Source: Candidatus Saccharimonadota bacterium (lineage in GTDB: Bacteria > Patescibacteriota > Saccharimonadia > Saccharimonadales > Saccharimonadaceae). From it: a stretch of DNA of 63,208 bases. The stretch's first letter is position 1. Each line of letters opens with the position of its first letter. The notes below the pieces were generated by a model. The model did no database searches. It was not told the DNA's origin and was given only the letters and a program-made list of their open reading frames with translations. The stretch spans positions 266,903-330,110 of the forward strand of contig JAFWHO010000001.1 of the NCBI GenBank assembly GCA_017515105.1, given 5' to 3'. The position numbers were made by a program, and so were the translations under genes. This document shows, one piece after another, positions 33,739 through 41,059 of the stretch.

Positions 33739-34176
33739 CTAGCGAGTATAGGCTAAGTTTTGCGCCATAGCTTGAGTTTCAAGTGCTACCAAGCGTTCTG
33801 CGTCATTGATGGACGAATTCACGCAGTGTTTGACACGCGCTTTCTCTTCAGCTTTCTTTGCATCATTCCATCTGTCTAAAGTCCCGACTAGGTATCCAGT
33901 AATTCGGCGTAGTCTTTCAAATTTACCTTCGTCAAACCATTCAGCATGCTCATCAAAATACTCTTTCATTGCTGTATCACCAGCCTTCGCACCAATTAAC
34001 TTCATTCCCACCTCAACTAGGCAGGAAACGTGCATAGTTTCATATTGATCAAACTCAGCGAGTGCCTCTTTCACTTCCTTCTGTGTGACCTTGGCATACT
34101 TCGCAATCGACTTTTCAAACCTTTTCAAATCGAAGTTTTCGATATCGTTTGGGTTTTTGTATACGATTTTTTTCAT
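33739..34176 (-). CDS. Small protein with a class III ribonucleotide reductase-like glycyl-radical motif
   Basis: A 145-residue protein. Residues 90-117 (RRITGYLVGTLDRWNDAKKA followed by EEKARVKH) resemble the C-terminal glycyl-radical loop of anaerobic ribonucleotide reductase NrdD, whose motif is RxxGY followed by a basic RVKH-like end; Gly94 would be the radical site. The N-terminal 80 residues are helical and not recognised. No catalytic NrdD body is present, so it may be a stand-alone glycyl-radical domain, as GrcA is for pyruvate formate-lyase, or a relic. The ATG at 34176 with AAAGGAAA is chosen over 34200. Confidence 0.6.
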   Translation of the reverse strand: MKKIVYKNPNDIENFDLKRFEKSIAKYAKVTQKEVKEALAEFDQYETMHVSCLVEVGMKLIGAKAGDTAMKEYFDEHAEWFDEGKFERLRRITGYLVGTLDRWNDAKKAEEKARVKHCVNSSINDAERLVALETQAMAQNLAYTR

Positions 34177-34253
34177 GATTTTCCTTTCTTTTTGCTGCAT
34201 AGGGCTGAATTCCCGATTAGCAGAATCACTTTTATAAGCATTACCTGGAATCT

Positions 34254-34282
34254 ATTCTAACCCCACATATAGCGTATGTCAA
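34254..34282 (-). promoter_or_regulatory. Promoter of the glycyl-radical-like gene
   Basis: TTGACA (34282-34277), a 17-base spacer and TAGAAT (34259-34254) on the minus strand. A leader of about 70 bases follows. Confidence 0.75.
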
Positions 34283-34308
34283 GACCTAATATACGCTAAA
34301 TATAGTGT
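34265..34308. promoter_or_regulatory. Candidate NrdR-box pair
   Basis: ACGCTAAATATAGTGT at 34293-34308 fits the NrdR box pattern (ACAC, AT-rich centre, GTGT) at most positions, just upstream of the -35 box. ACATATAGCGTATGT at 34265-34279 is a weaker ACA/TGT-ended inverted repeat inside the promoter spacer. An overlapping inverted repeat TAGCGTAT / ATACGCTA spans 34270-34298. NrdR is encoded at 43559. Confidence 0.45.
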
Positions 34309-34347
34309 TTTTCCACAATTAGCGGCCCCTATATATTATATATATGG

Positions 34348-34353
34348 TAGAAT
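34348..34353 (+). promoter_or_regulatory. -10 box of the Zn-phospholipase-like gene, leaderless
   Basis: TAGAAT six bases before the ATG at 34360. Confidence 0.55.
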
Positions 34354-34359
34354 ATAGAT

Positions 34360-34998
34360 ATGCCGAGTTGGAATATACATCTAGAAGCGGGGAACCGCCT
34401 TGCTGATAAATTGAAATTCAAAGGAAAAGCCAGACAAGAGTTTTTGTTGGGCTGTCTTTTGCCCGACATCAATAATGGCTACATCAATAAAGTCAGCACT
34501 AGAAAAGAACACGGTGAAACACACTATGCTTACAACCAGCGCTCGTCCCTCAACTTTTATGCCGAGAATAAGGACGAGATCGACCGCAAAGACCCAATTT
34601 TTTTAGGCTATCTATTTCATTTGTACACTGATGGGTTCTTTAATTATGATTTTTATCGCACTATCAAGCGCCATCGCCTTGGCGAGGGGTTAAGCCATGA
34701 AGAGAAGCAGAGAATCAAACACCATGATTTTTGGGTCTACGACACCAACTTTCATCACCACCTAGAGTATACTCCATCCGATCTTGGGCGGCTCGCTTCC
34801 TATGCTAATCAAATTAACGTCACCGACATTACTCCTGAGGACATCGAAAACATTGAACACATTTTGACCGACGAAGCCTTTGGCCAAAACATGAAAGGTG
34901 AAAAATACCAGTTTTATACCAAGAAACGCCTTGATGATCTTATGGAAGATATGATTGATAGTTTTTCTCACGATTATCTCGGGGAGGATTATGCCTGA
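34360..34998 (+). CDS. Zinc-dependent phospholipase C-like protein
   Basis: A 212-residue protein similar to the Zn_dep_PLPC family: PSWNIHLEAGNRLADKLKF, FLLGCLLPDINNGYI with the metal-type Asp, HYAY, FLGYLFHLYTDGFFNYDFY with His and Asp, and HHDFWVYDTNFHHHL. These His/Asp residues could form a metal site. No signal peptide is visible, so it is probably cytoplasmic. It overlaps mutM by 8 bases, forming a mutM-holA transcription unit with it. Confidence 0.75.
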   Translation: MPSWNIHLEAGNRLADKLKFKGKARQEFLLGCLLPDINNGYINKVSTRKEHGETHYAYNQRSSLNFYAENKDEIDRKDPIFLGYLFHLYTDGFFNYDFYRTIKRHRLGEGLSHEEKQRIKHHDFWVYDTNFHHHLEYTPSDLGRLASYANQINVTDITPEDIENIEHILTDEAFGQNMKGEKYQFYTKKRLDDLMEDMIDSFSHDYLGEDYA

Positions 34999-35887
34999 GC
35001 TCCCTGAAGTCGAAACAATTCGTCGTGGGTTGAATAAATATATTGTTCATAAAAAAATCATACGTACCGAAGTTCTGTGCGACAAATCTTTTATAGGAGA
35101 ACCAGCTACGGGTGTAGTCAAAACCCTCCGGCGCTTTGGTAAGGCGCTCGTTGTTGATCTAAATAACGATTTGTCCCTAATGATCCACCTTCGTATGACC
35201 GGCCAATTAATATTCGACCCGGGGCCAGGCGGTAAGTCAGACACTCGTTTTGCTGCCGGCCACCCGAGCGATAACTTCACCGATCAATTGCCCAATAAAC
35301 AAACCCGAGTCATCTTAAAATTTGATGACGGGAGTCACCTGTTCTTCAACGACCAACGCAAATTTGGTTTCATCAAAGTTCTTCCGACTAGCGAGGTGGA
35401 GAACGATCCCTTCATCAAAAAACTCGCCAAGGAACCTTGGCAGATGAAAGAAGACGATTTCTACGAAAAACTAAAGAAGCGTCAGAATTCTTGCATCAAG
35501 ACTACAATCCTAGATCAGTCGGTTATTTGCGGGCTTGGCAACATTTACGCCGATGAAGCTTTGTTTATGTCCAAAATCCACCCCGAGAGAAAATGTGGCT
35601 CGATCACCAAAAAAGAAGCCAGCCTTCTTCTAGAATCGGCGTGTGAAGTCATGGATAAATCCATAAATTCGGGTGGCTCCACTATGCATACTTATGTCAA
35701 AGCTGATGGCACCAAAGGAGACTATCTCGAACTCTTTGCTAATGTGTTCCGCCGTAACGGCAAGCCTTGCCCGCGTTGTGGCACCGAGATTCAGAAAATC
35801 AGGGTTGCAGGCCGCGGCACGCACGTTTGCCCAAAATGCCAGCAACTAAAAGGCGGCTCAAAAAGCCAAAGAAAGGAAGACTCATGA
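34991..35887 (+). CDS. mutM: Formamidopyrimidine-DNA glycosylase
   Basis: Base-excision repair enzyme for 8-oxoguanine and FaPy. The mature N-terminus PELPEVETIRRGL supplies the catalytic Pro and Glu. The helix-two-turn-helix QSVICGLGNIYADEALF and the C-terminal zinc finger CPRCG...CPKCQ with its basic RVAGRGTH loop are intact. Length 298 fits. The ATG at 34991 follows GAGGATT. It overlaps the upstream gene by 8 bases and the downstream gene by 4 (ATGA). Confidence 0.96.
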   Translation: MPELPEVETIRRGLNKYIVHKKIIRTEVLCDKSFIGEPATGVVKTLRRFGKALVVDLNNDLSLMIHLRMTGQLIFDPGPGGKSDTRFAAGHPSDNFTDQLPNKQTRVILKFDDGSHLFFNDQRKFGFIKVLPTSEVENDPFIKKLAKEPWQMKEDDFYEKLKKRQNSCIKTTILDQSVICGLGNIYADEALFMSKIHPERKCGSITKKEASLLLESACEVMDKSINSGGSTMHTYVKADGTKGDYLELFANVFRRNGKPCPRCGTEIQKIRVAGRGTHVCPKCQQLKGGSKSQRKEDS

Positions 35888-36489
35888 TCAGAATTTTTAC
35901 CGGCGACGACCGCGTTAGAGCCAGCCAAGAAATCGCTAAAATACTAGGTGATTCGTACGAGATAATCGAAGGGGCAGACTTAACCCCAGATGATTTGCCC
36001 AGCGTCTTTCTCGGCAATTCACTTTTTTCCGATCGGCGTAAAATCCTAATCCGCGATATCAGCACTAATAAGCTCGTCTTCGAAAAGCTCCCAAACTATC
36101 TTGATACCCCGCACGACGTTATCATCCAAGAATTAAAACTAGACAAACGCTCCAGCGCCTATAAAGCCATCAAGGACAAGGTCGAATTCAAAGACTTTCC
36201 GCTTCCCGAGAATCCTAACCTTCGTCTCGTTTTTGACATTTATAAAACCGCCAAAACAGATGGCAAAAAAGCCGTCGAAATGCTAGAAAGAATCAAGACA
36301 GAAGAAGACCCGATTATGTTTTTTGGTCTCCTAGTCTCGCAGGCAGTCAAGGATTATAACAACAGGCAGGGAATCAAAGAAAAACGAGTTCTAAGAGAAC
36401 TCGCTAAACTTGACTTAAGTCTGAAATCTTCATACCACGATCCATGGCTGTTGATAGAAGCGTTTTTACTTCTTCTTCGCAGCTTTTAG
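35884..36489 (+). CDS. holA: DNA polymerase III delta subunit-like protein, short
   Basis: A 201-residue protein resembling the clamp-loader delta subunit: IRIFTGDDRVRASQEIAKIL at the start, DLTPDDLPSVFLGNSLFSDRRKILIRDI, and a C-terminal helical half with RVLRELAKLDLSLKSSYHDPWLLIEAFLLLL. The usual length is about 340, so domain II is much reduced. It starts at the ATGA overlap with mutM. Its last 24 bases overlap the end of rpsT on the other strand. Confidence 0.78.
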   Translation: MIRIFTGDDRVRASQEIAKILGDSYEIIEGADLTPDDLPSVFLGNSLFSDRRKILIRDISTNKLVFEKLPNYLDTPHDVIIQELKLDKRSSAYKAIKDKVEFKDFPLPENPNLRLVFDIYKTAKTDGKKAVEMLERIKTEEDPIMFFGLLVSQAVKDYNNRQGIKEKRVLRELAKLDLSLKSSYHDPWLLIEAFLLLLRSF

Positions 36490-36714
36490 GATAGCATGAA
36501 GCTTTGCTTTACGGCGAGAAGCAGTATTCTTTTTCATCAAATCCTTCTTTACGGCTTTGTCGTACTCTGACTGAGCCTTCGCCAAAGTCTTCTGTGAAGG
36601 TTTCTCTTTAAAAGCCTTCAACGCAACCTTAATATCTTTCTTGATTTGCTGGTTGTGTGCAGTACGTTTTTCTGCTTGTCTCGCTGCTTTTTTGGCAGAT
36701 TTTATAATCGGCAT
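36466..36714 (-). CDS. rpsT: 30S ribosomal protein bS20
   Basis: An 82-residue highly basic helical protein: MPIIKSAKKAARQAEKRTAHNQ and LMKKNTASRRKAKLHAILKAAKKK are typical of S20, which binds the bottom of 16S rRNA. It stands alone on the minus strand, convergent with holA and overlapping it by 24 bases. Confidence 0.95.
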   Translation of the reverse strand: MPIIKSAKKAARQAEKRTAHNQQIKKDIKVALKAFKEKPSQKTLAKAQSEYDKAVKKDLMKKNTASRRKAKLHAILKAAKKK

Positions 36715-36916
36715 TTAAATTCCTATTTAGATTAAAAATTAATAACTTTTGATTATTATATCTCATAATCCCGAAATTGTAAAGAGTAGTTTCCCCAAGA
36801 ACTTTAGGCTAAAACTAGGGAGGCTAATTTGGCAGCCAATCTGCGTCAAGTCGCAAAATATAACCTTGCGAATTTGAAAAGCTTATGCTATATATATTCT
36901 ATAGAAAGGTTAAAAA

Positions 36917-38971
36917 ATGCCAGACGATAGCGCTACTACAATTCAAGACAACAACGTAACTACCCCGCCGGCAGATGATTTTGCCACTCCAGCGATGCCA
37001 GATTCTGGTGCCGCTGACCCTTCCACGCCTGCGCCAGATCCCACCCCAACAGCGGACGGTAGTTTTGATGTAAACCCTGCACCTGAGCCTACGCCTGGTC
37101 CAATACCAGAACCGAACCCAGAACCGACAGTACCGGCCAGCGAACTGAGCGAGGCTCCTATCGAGGAAAGTGCTGCTGATCGTGAAATGTATACCAACAT
37201 CGCAAACAAAATTTCCGAATCACACAATATCCTAATTGCGCTCTCAAGCGATCCATCGGTTGACGAGATGTCTGCCGCTATCGGCCTCTCTCTCTTTCTG
37301 GACAAATTAGGCAAGCGCGCTACTGCTATTTATTCCGGCTCAACTCCAAACGCTCTCGAATTTTTAAACCCAGAGCAAACATTTGAGCCGTCGGCTGACT
37401 CCCTTCAGGATTTCGTTATTGCTCTGAATAAGGACAAAGCAGACCACTTACGCTATAAACTTGACGGTGACTATGTTAAGATTTATATCACCCCATATCA
37501 ATCTAAGATAAACCCAGAAGATCTTGAATTCTCTTACGGTGATTTCAATGTCGATTTGGTACTTGCCCTAGATATCGCAAACGGCATCGATTTAGATTCT
37601 GCTCTCCGTGAACATGGTCGTATTATGCATGATGCTGTGATTATCAATATTACCACAGGGAATCCTGGCAAATTCGGTGAAATCGAATGGAGCGACAAGC
37701 GGGCCAGCTCGGTTTCCGAAATGGTGGCCAAATTGCTCTACAGTATCAATAGTGAAGTTCCGATCGGCAAGGAAGAGGCCACTGCCTTCCTCACCGGTAT
37801 TGTTGCCGCAACCAACCGTTTCTCCAAGGCGAACACCACCCCGGAGACTATGCAAATATCTAGCAAGCTTATGCGGTCCGGAGCCAACCAGCAATTGATT
37901 TCTAAGAATATCACGCCAGACGTTGAGAACGAAATGATCTCCATGTTAAACACTCCTAGCGAATCTCAGTCTAAAGTAGCTAAATCTGACGAGTCGGCTG
38001 AACCTGCTGCTAACGACGCTACAAAACTAGACATAAAGCACGACGGCGGAGATGCTGTAGATGAGTCAGCAGAAGTAAGCGATACTATCACGGAAAAACC
38101 ATCAACTTTGCTTGATGATTTGAAGGCTGCCGAGGCGAGCCTTGCCCAAACTGGTAGCGAAACTACTCCAGACACGAGCAATCAGCCAAAGCTTATCGGC
38201 AATACGACCCCGAAAGAAGAACCAGTAGCCGAAACGCAAGAAGAAACCCCCGCTCAATTAGACACTTTGCCAGAAGTCCAACCGATGTCAGAGCCGGAGA
38301 CCGAAGCAGAATCTTCGCCTGCTCCAGAGCTAAACTCTTTACCTGAACCAGAAACCACTACCCCTGGAATCACTTTAAATCCAGAGAATGCGGCCGCAGA
38401 CACCTTAGATACAGATACTCCAGTTACGGATGCCGCCCCAGAAATAGGTATTATTGGTTCAGATACTGCACCAGACACAGAGCCTGCCACTACTGATTCT
38501 TTGCCAGAAGTTCCTGGTGATGCCGATAAAGCAGAGAAAGTCATTGCCCCATCGGCCGATTTCGAACAATCTGCGGCTGAAGCAGACAGTGATAAATATG
38601 GCCGTATGCTAGAAGAGGCTATATCTGATCTCACTAATCCAGGCAGTGCAACCGCTTTAAATAGCAATCCCGCCACTGCTAGCACCCCAGAAGTGTCTAC
38701 TGAACCCGAAATCAATGGAGTCCCAGAAATGAATTTTAATCCTCCTGAAGGAGAGAACATTCTCCCACCGCCGCCTGCCCCTCCGATAGATATGTCTGCA
38801 GGTAGTTTGGATGCTAGTCTACCGACCGAGCCAGCTCCAGCAGCCCCACTAACCCCAGCCGCTCCGGCCGCAGAGCCCGCAGCCACCGCTCCGCTTGACG
38901 CTCAGCCAACCATGCAGTCTCCAGCCTCCCAGGCAGACAATGCCGGCGCTTTCAAAATCCCAGGCATGTAA
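36917..38971 (+). CDS. DHH-like phosphoesterase domain inside long disordered P/E/T-rich tails
   Basis: A 684-residue protein. Residues 1-85 are disordered and rich in P, A, D, T and E. Residues about 90-345 form a DHH/NrnA-like fold: ISESHNILIALSSDPSVDEMSAAIGLSLFLDKLGKRATAIYSG, LVLALDIANGIDLDSAL, and EEATAFLTGIVAATNRFSKANTTPETMQISSKLMRSGANQQLI. The motif residues are degenerate: Asp-Pro-Ser replaces NPDGD, and Asp-Ile-Ala replaces DHH. Residues about 345-684 are acidic, proline-rich and repetitive. The domain may bind nucleotides without hydrolysing them. No signal peptide is seen. It stands alone before tRNA-Asp. Confidence 0.72.
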   Translation: MPDDSATTIQDNNVTTPPADDFATPAMPDSGAADPSTPAPDPTPTADGSFDVNPAPEPTPGPIPEPNPEPTVPASELSEAPIEESAADREMYTNIANKISESHNILIALSSDPSVDEMSAAIGLSLFLDKLGKRATAIYSGSTPNALEFLNPEQTFEPSADSLQDFVIALNKDKADHLRYKLDGDYVKIYITPYQSKINPEDLEFSYGDFNVDLVLALDIANGIDLDSALREHGRIMHDAVIINITTGNPGKFGEIEWSDKRASSVSEMVAKLLYSINSEVPIGKEEATAFLTGIVAATNRFSKANTTPETMQISSKLMRSGANQQLISKNITPDVENEMISMLNTPSESQSKVAKSDESAEPAANDATKLDIKHDGGDAVDESAEVSDTITEKPSTLLDDLKAAEASLAQTGSETTPDTSNQPKLIGNTTPKEEPVAETQEETPAQLDTLPEVQPMSEPETEAESSPAPELNSLPEPETTTPGITLNPENAAADTLDTDTPVTDAAPEIGIIGSDTAPDTEPATTDSLPEVPGDADKAEKVIAPSADFEQSAAEADSDKYGRMLEEAISDLTNPGSATALNSNPATASTPEVSTEPEINGVPEMNFNPPEGENILPPPPAPPIDMSAGSLDASLPTEPAPAAPLTPAAPAAEPAATAPLDAQPTMQSPASQADNAGAFKIPGM

Positions 38972-39014
38972 TCTCGAAGTAAAAAAACATCTCCAACAAT
39001 ACGCCTCTAACCCC

Positions 39015-39043
39015 TTGCTTTTGTTTTATTATTGCGGTATAAT
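39015..39043 (+). promoter_or_regulatory. Promoter of tRNA-Asp
   Basis: TTGCTT (39015-39020), a 17-base spacer and TATAAT (39038-39043), 11 bases before the tRNA. Confidence 0.8.
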
Positions 39044-39054
39044 ACTAACACAAT

Positions 39055-39131
39055 GGATTCGTAGCTCAGTTGGTTAGAGCGCTGCCCTGTCACGGCAGAG
39101 GTCGCGAGTTCGAGTCTCGTCGGATCCGCCA
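39055..39131 (+). tRNA. tRNA-Asp (GTC anticodon)
   Basis: A 77-base tRNA: acceptor GGATTCG / CGGATCC, D-arm with GCTC...GAGC, anticodon loop CTGTCAC with GTC, T-arm GCGAG TTCGAGT CTCGT, discriminator G and encoded CCA. The identity fits with G73, typical for Asp. Confidence 0.96.
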
Positions 39132-39177
39132 TGAATAAATAAAACAAGACCCAAAAGGTCTTATTTTATTTATTCAT
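39131..39177 (+). terminator. Long hairpin terminator of tRNA-Asp
   Basis: A stem of about 20 bp with one mismatch: AAGACC / GGTCTT at the top and an A/T-only lower part, starting at the last A of the encoded CCA. Its 3' side is T-rich. Confidence 0.8.
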
Positions 39178-39348
39178 AACCGGAAGCCGACCGAGTCGCG
39201 AACGAAGTTCGCCCGGACGACGCGGCGAGGGAATATCATGAGCTCGCTCATGATATTCCGAGCTAGGAGGACGGTGTCCTTTTGCGCCAGCAAAAGGACT
39301 GACTCGTCTTTCTCGCCAGAGTCCCTTGCGCATCTCCCCACTCTGTGA
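39178..39348. repeat. Hairpin-rich intergenic stretch
   Basis: There is no convincing gene. Three successive perfect stem-loops are visible: GCGAAC/GTTCGC at 39197-39211; a 13-bp stem, GGAATATCATGAG at 39230-39242 with its complement at 39247-39259 and loop CTCG; and GTCCTTTTGC/GCAAAAGGAC at 39276-39299. GC-rich linkers join them. They could be a palindromic repeat element or a structured RNA. Confidence 0.6.
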
Positions 39349-39354
39349 TATAAT
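39349..39354 (+). promoter_or_regulatory. -10 box of rpsU, nearly leaderless
   Basis: TGTGATATAAT region with TATAAT at 39349-39354; nine bases to the ATG at 39364. Confidence 0.65.
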
Positions 39355-39363
39355 TACTCTAAT

Positions 39364-39582
39364 ATGACAATTAAAGTAACTAGAAAAGATCAGGGCGAGG
39401 CGAACGAGAACATCATTCGTCGTTTTAATCGCAAAGTCCTTCAGAGTGGCATGATGCCCCTTAAGAAGTCGCAAATGCGCTTTAGTAAGCCAATTTCTAA
39501 GCGCGAACGTCGCCTTAAGGCCATCATTCGCGAAGCTCGCAAGGCTGAGAAGACCGAACGCATCAAGCTAGGACTTAAATAA
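39364..39582 (+). CDS. rpsU: 30S ribosomal protein bS21
   Basis: A 72-residue basic protein with the S21 pattern: TIKVTRKDQGEANENIIRRFNRKVLQSG and the C-terminal helix PISKRERRLKAIIREARKAEKTERIK. S21 acts in initiation, helping the anti-Shine-Dalgarno region of the 30S subunit. It is a single gene with its own promoter and a strong terminator. Confidence 0.93.
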   Translation: MTIKVTRKDQGEANENIIRRFNRKVLQSGMMPLKKSQMRFSKPISKRERRLKAIIREARKAEKTERIKLGLK

Positions 39583-39587
39583 TCGCA

Positions 39588-39615
39588 AATCTCCCTGTCA
39601 AAAGGGAGATTTTTT
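39588..39615 (+). terminator. Terminator after rpsU
   Basis: Stem AATCTCCC / GGGAGATT with an 8-base loop and a T6 run. Confidence 0.88.
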
Positions 39616-39619
39616 GTAG

Positions 39620-39625
39620 TATAAT
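39620..39625 (+). promoter_or_regulatory. -10 box of adk
   Basis: TATAAT directly after the rpsU terminator. The short leader holds AAGGAG before the ATG at 39642. Confidence 0.7.
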
Positions 39626-39641
39626 AAAGAAAAGGAGATTT

Positions 39642-40235
39642 ATGATAATATTATTTGGTTTAGCAGGTTCCGGTAAGGGAACACAAGGAAAAGCATTGTC
39701 TGAGATTTTTGGCTGGCGCTGGCTATCGAACGGAGAAGTCATCCGCCAGAGCAAAAAGTTTGATGACATCATCAACCGCGGTGAGTTAATTCCTGATGAA
39801 GAAGTAATTAGGATGATGAACGAACAGATTGAGAAAGCCGAAGCCGAAGGTTTTGATGTCATTTTGGATGGTTACCCACGTGATATCGTACAGGCTAGAT
39901 ACATCATGGACACCATGGCAGAAAAAATTGACGGAGCTATCATTCTCGACGTCTCCAAAGAAGAGTTGTATGAACGCCTCGCCCTACGCGGCCGCGACGA
40001 TGACAGAGAAAAAGAATCCATTGATCGCCGCTTCGATATCTTTGAACAAAATATTTCCCAAATTATTCCTCTGTTTGAATCTCACGGAGTTCCAGTTGAA
40101 CGCATTAATGGTTCGGGCAAGATTGAAGAAGTCACCAATCGTCTAGTTGAAGTAGTCAAACAGCTAAATCCAGAAGCTGTCGCTCAGACGCAAGACGTTA
40201 ACGGCGGAGAAATCGAGCATAGCTATGGGGAATAA
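39642..40235 (+). CDS. adk: Adenylate kinase-like nucleoside monophosphate kinase
   Basis: A 197-residue kinase converting AMP + ATP to 2 ADP. Walker A LFGLAGSGKGTQGKAL, the NMP-binding segment NGEVIRQ, VILDGYPRD, and the lid RGRDDDREKESIDRRFDIF are visible. The lid is of the short type without a zinc site. In many bacteria adk and map lie in the spc ribosomal operon; here the pair is retained alone. It overlaps map by 11 bases. Confidence 0.9.
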   Translation: MIILFGLAGSGKGTQGKALSEIFGWRWLSNGEVIRQSKKFDDIINRGELIPDEEVIRMMNEQIEKAEAEGFDVILDGYPRDIVQARYIMDTMAEKIDGAIILDVSKEELYERLALRGRDDDREKESIDRRFDIFEQNISQIIPLFESHGVPVERINGSGKIEEVTNRLVEVVKQLNPEAVAQTQDVNGGEIEHSYGE

Positions 40236-41016
40236 GGGTCTTATCAATATCGAGACCGCAGCCCGTGCCGAGGTCGACCAGAAGATTTCCGCTATGCGTG
40301 AAGGAGGCAAAATCCTTGGCAATCTTTTAAGAGATCTCAAAGAATACGTCAAACCAGGCATGACTGGTAAGCAAATAGACGCCTGGGTCCGTCAGGAAAT
40401 AGTTAAGCGTGGCGCTGGAGTAGCCTACGACATGTTGGATGAAGAATTCCCAGGGGCCATCTGTATTTCGGTGAACGACGCACTCGTTCATGGCGCCCCT
40501 ACCGACGATGTACTAGAAGAAGGCGACAAAGTCTCATTCGATTTAGACATTTATTACAAGGGTTATTTCACTGACTCAGCCTTTACTATGCTAGTTGGCG
40601 GTAAAGGCAGCCCAGCAGTTAAGAAGATGATCGAAGTTACCGAAGCCTCCATGTGGGAGGGAATTGAACAGGTAAAGCCCGGCGCCCACATCGGTGACAT
40701 TGGCCAGGCCGTTGAGAAAGTCTTAAGGAAAGGCCATCTTGGCGTAATTGAGAATTATATCGGTCACGGCATCGGCAAAACCATGCACGAACTGCCAGAA
40801 GTTCCGAATTACGGCAAAAAAGGCCACGGTTACAAGCTGGTCGAAGGCGACACTATCTGTATTGAACCAATGTCTGCTCTTGGAAAACCAGCCAATTACA
40901 TCGACAAAGATAGCAACTGGACTGTCCGCATGAAGGACGGCAGCACTGGCTGTCATTGTGAACATACCGTTCTTGTTACCGCTACCGGCTACGAGATCCT
41001 AACCATGCCAGATTAA
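40225..41016 (+). CDS. map: Methionine aminopeptidase type I
   Basis: Removes N-terminal Met from nascent proteins. A 263-residue pita-bread metalloenzyme with metal ligands in SFDLDIYYKGYFTDSAFT (two Asp), GHGIGKTMHELPEVPNY (His), ICIEPM (Glu) and CEHTVLVT (Glu), and the substrate His in NDALVHGAP. The start ATG lies 11 bases before the end of adk. Confidence 0.95.
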   Translation: MGNKGLINIETAARAEVDQKISAMREGGKILGNLLRDLKEYVKPGMTGKQIDAWVRQEIVKRGAGVAYDMLDEEFPGAICISVNDALVHGAPTDDVLEEGDKVSFDLDIYYKGYFTDSAFTMLVGGKGSPAVKKMIEVTEASMWEGIEQVKPGAHIGDIGQAVEKVLRKGHLGVIENYIGHGIGKTMHELPEVPNYGKKGHGYKLVEGDTICIEPMSALGKPANYIDKDSNWTVRMKDGSTGCHCEHTVLVTATGYEILTMPD

Positions 41017-41047
41017 GCCAATCTAGCACACTTTATAATTAATATGC

Positions 41048-41053
41048 TATAAT
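41048..41053 (+). promoter_or_regulatory. -10 box of ftsA, leaderless
   Basis: TGCTATAAT with TATAAT at 41048-41053, then AAGCTT and the ATG at 41060. The TATAAT-to-ATG cassette is identical to that at 11076-11090. Confidence 0.75.
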
Positions 41054-41059
41054 AAGCTT

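Noticed and set aside
38254-38886. A Gly/Ser/Ala-rich 210-codon frame on the minus strand
   Set aside because: It is the complement of the repetitive Pro/Ala/Glu/Thr tail of the DHH-like protein and has no start signals.
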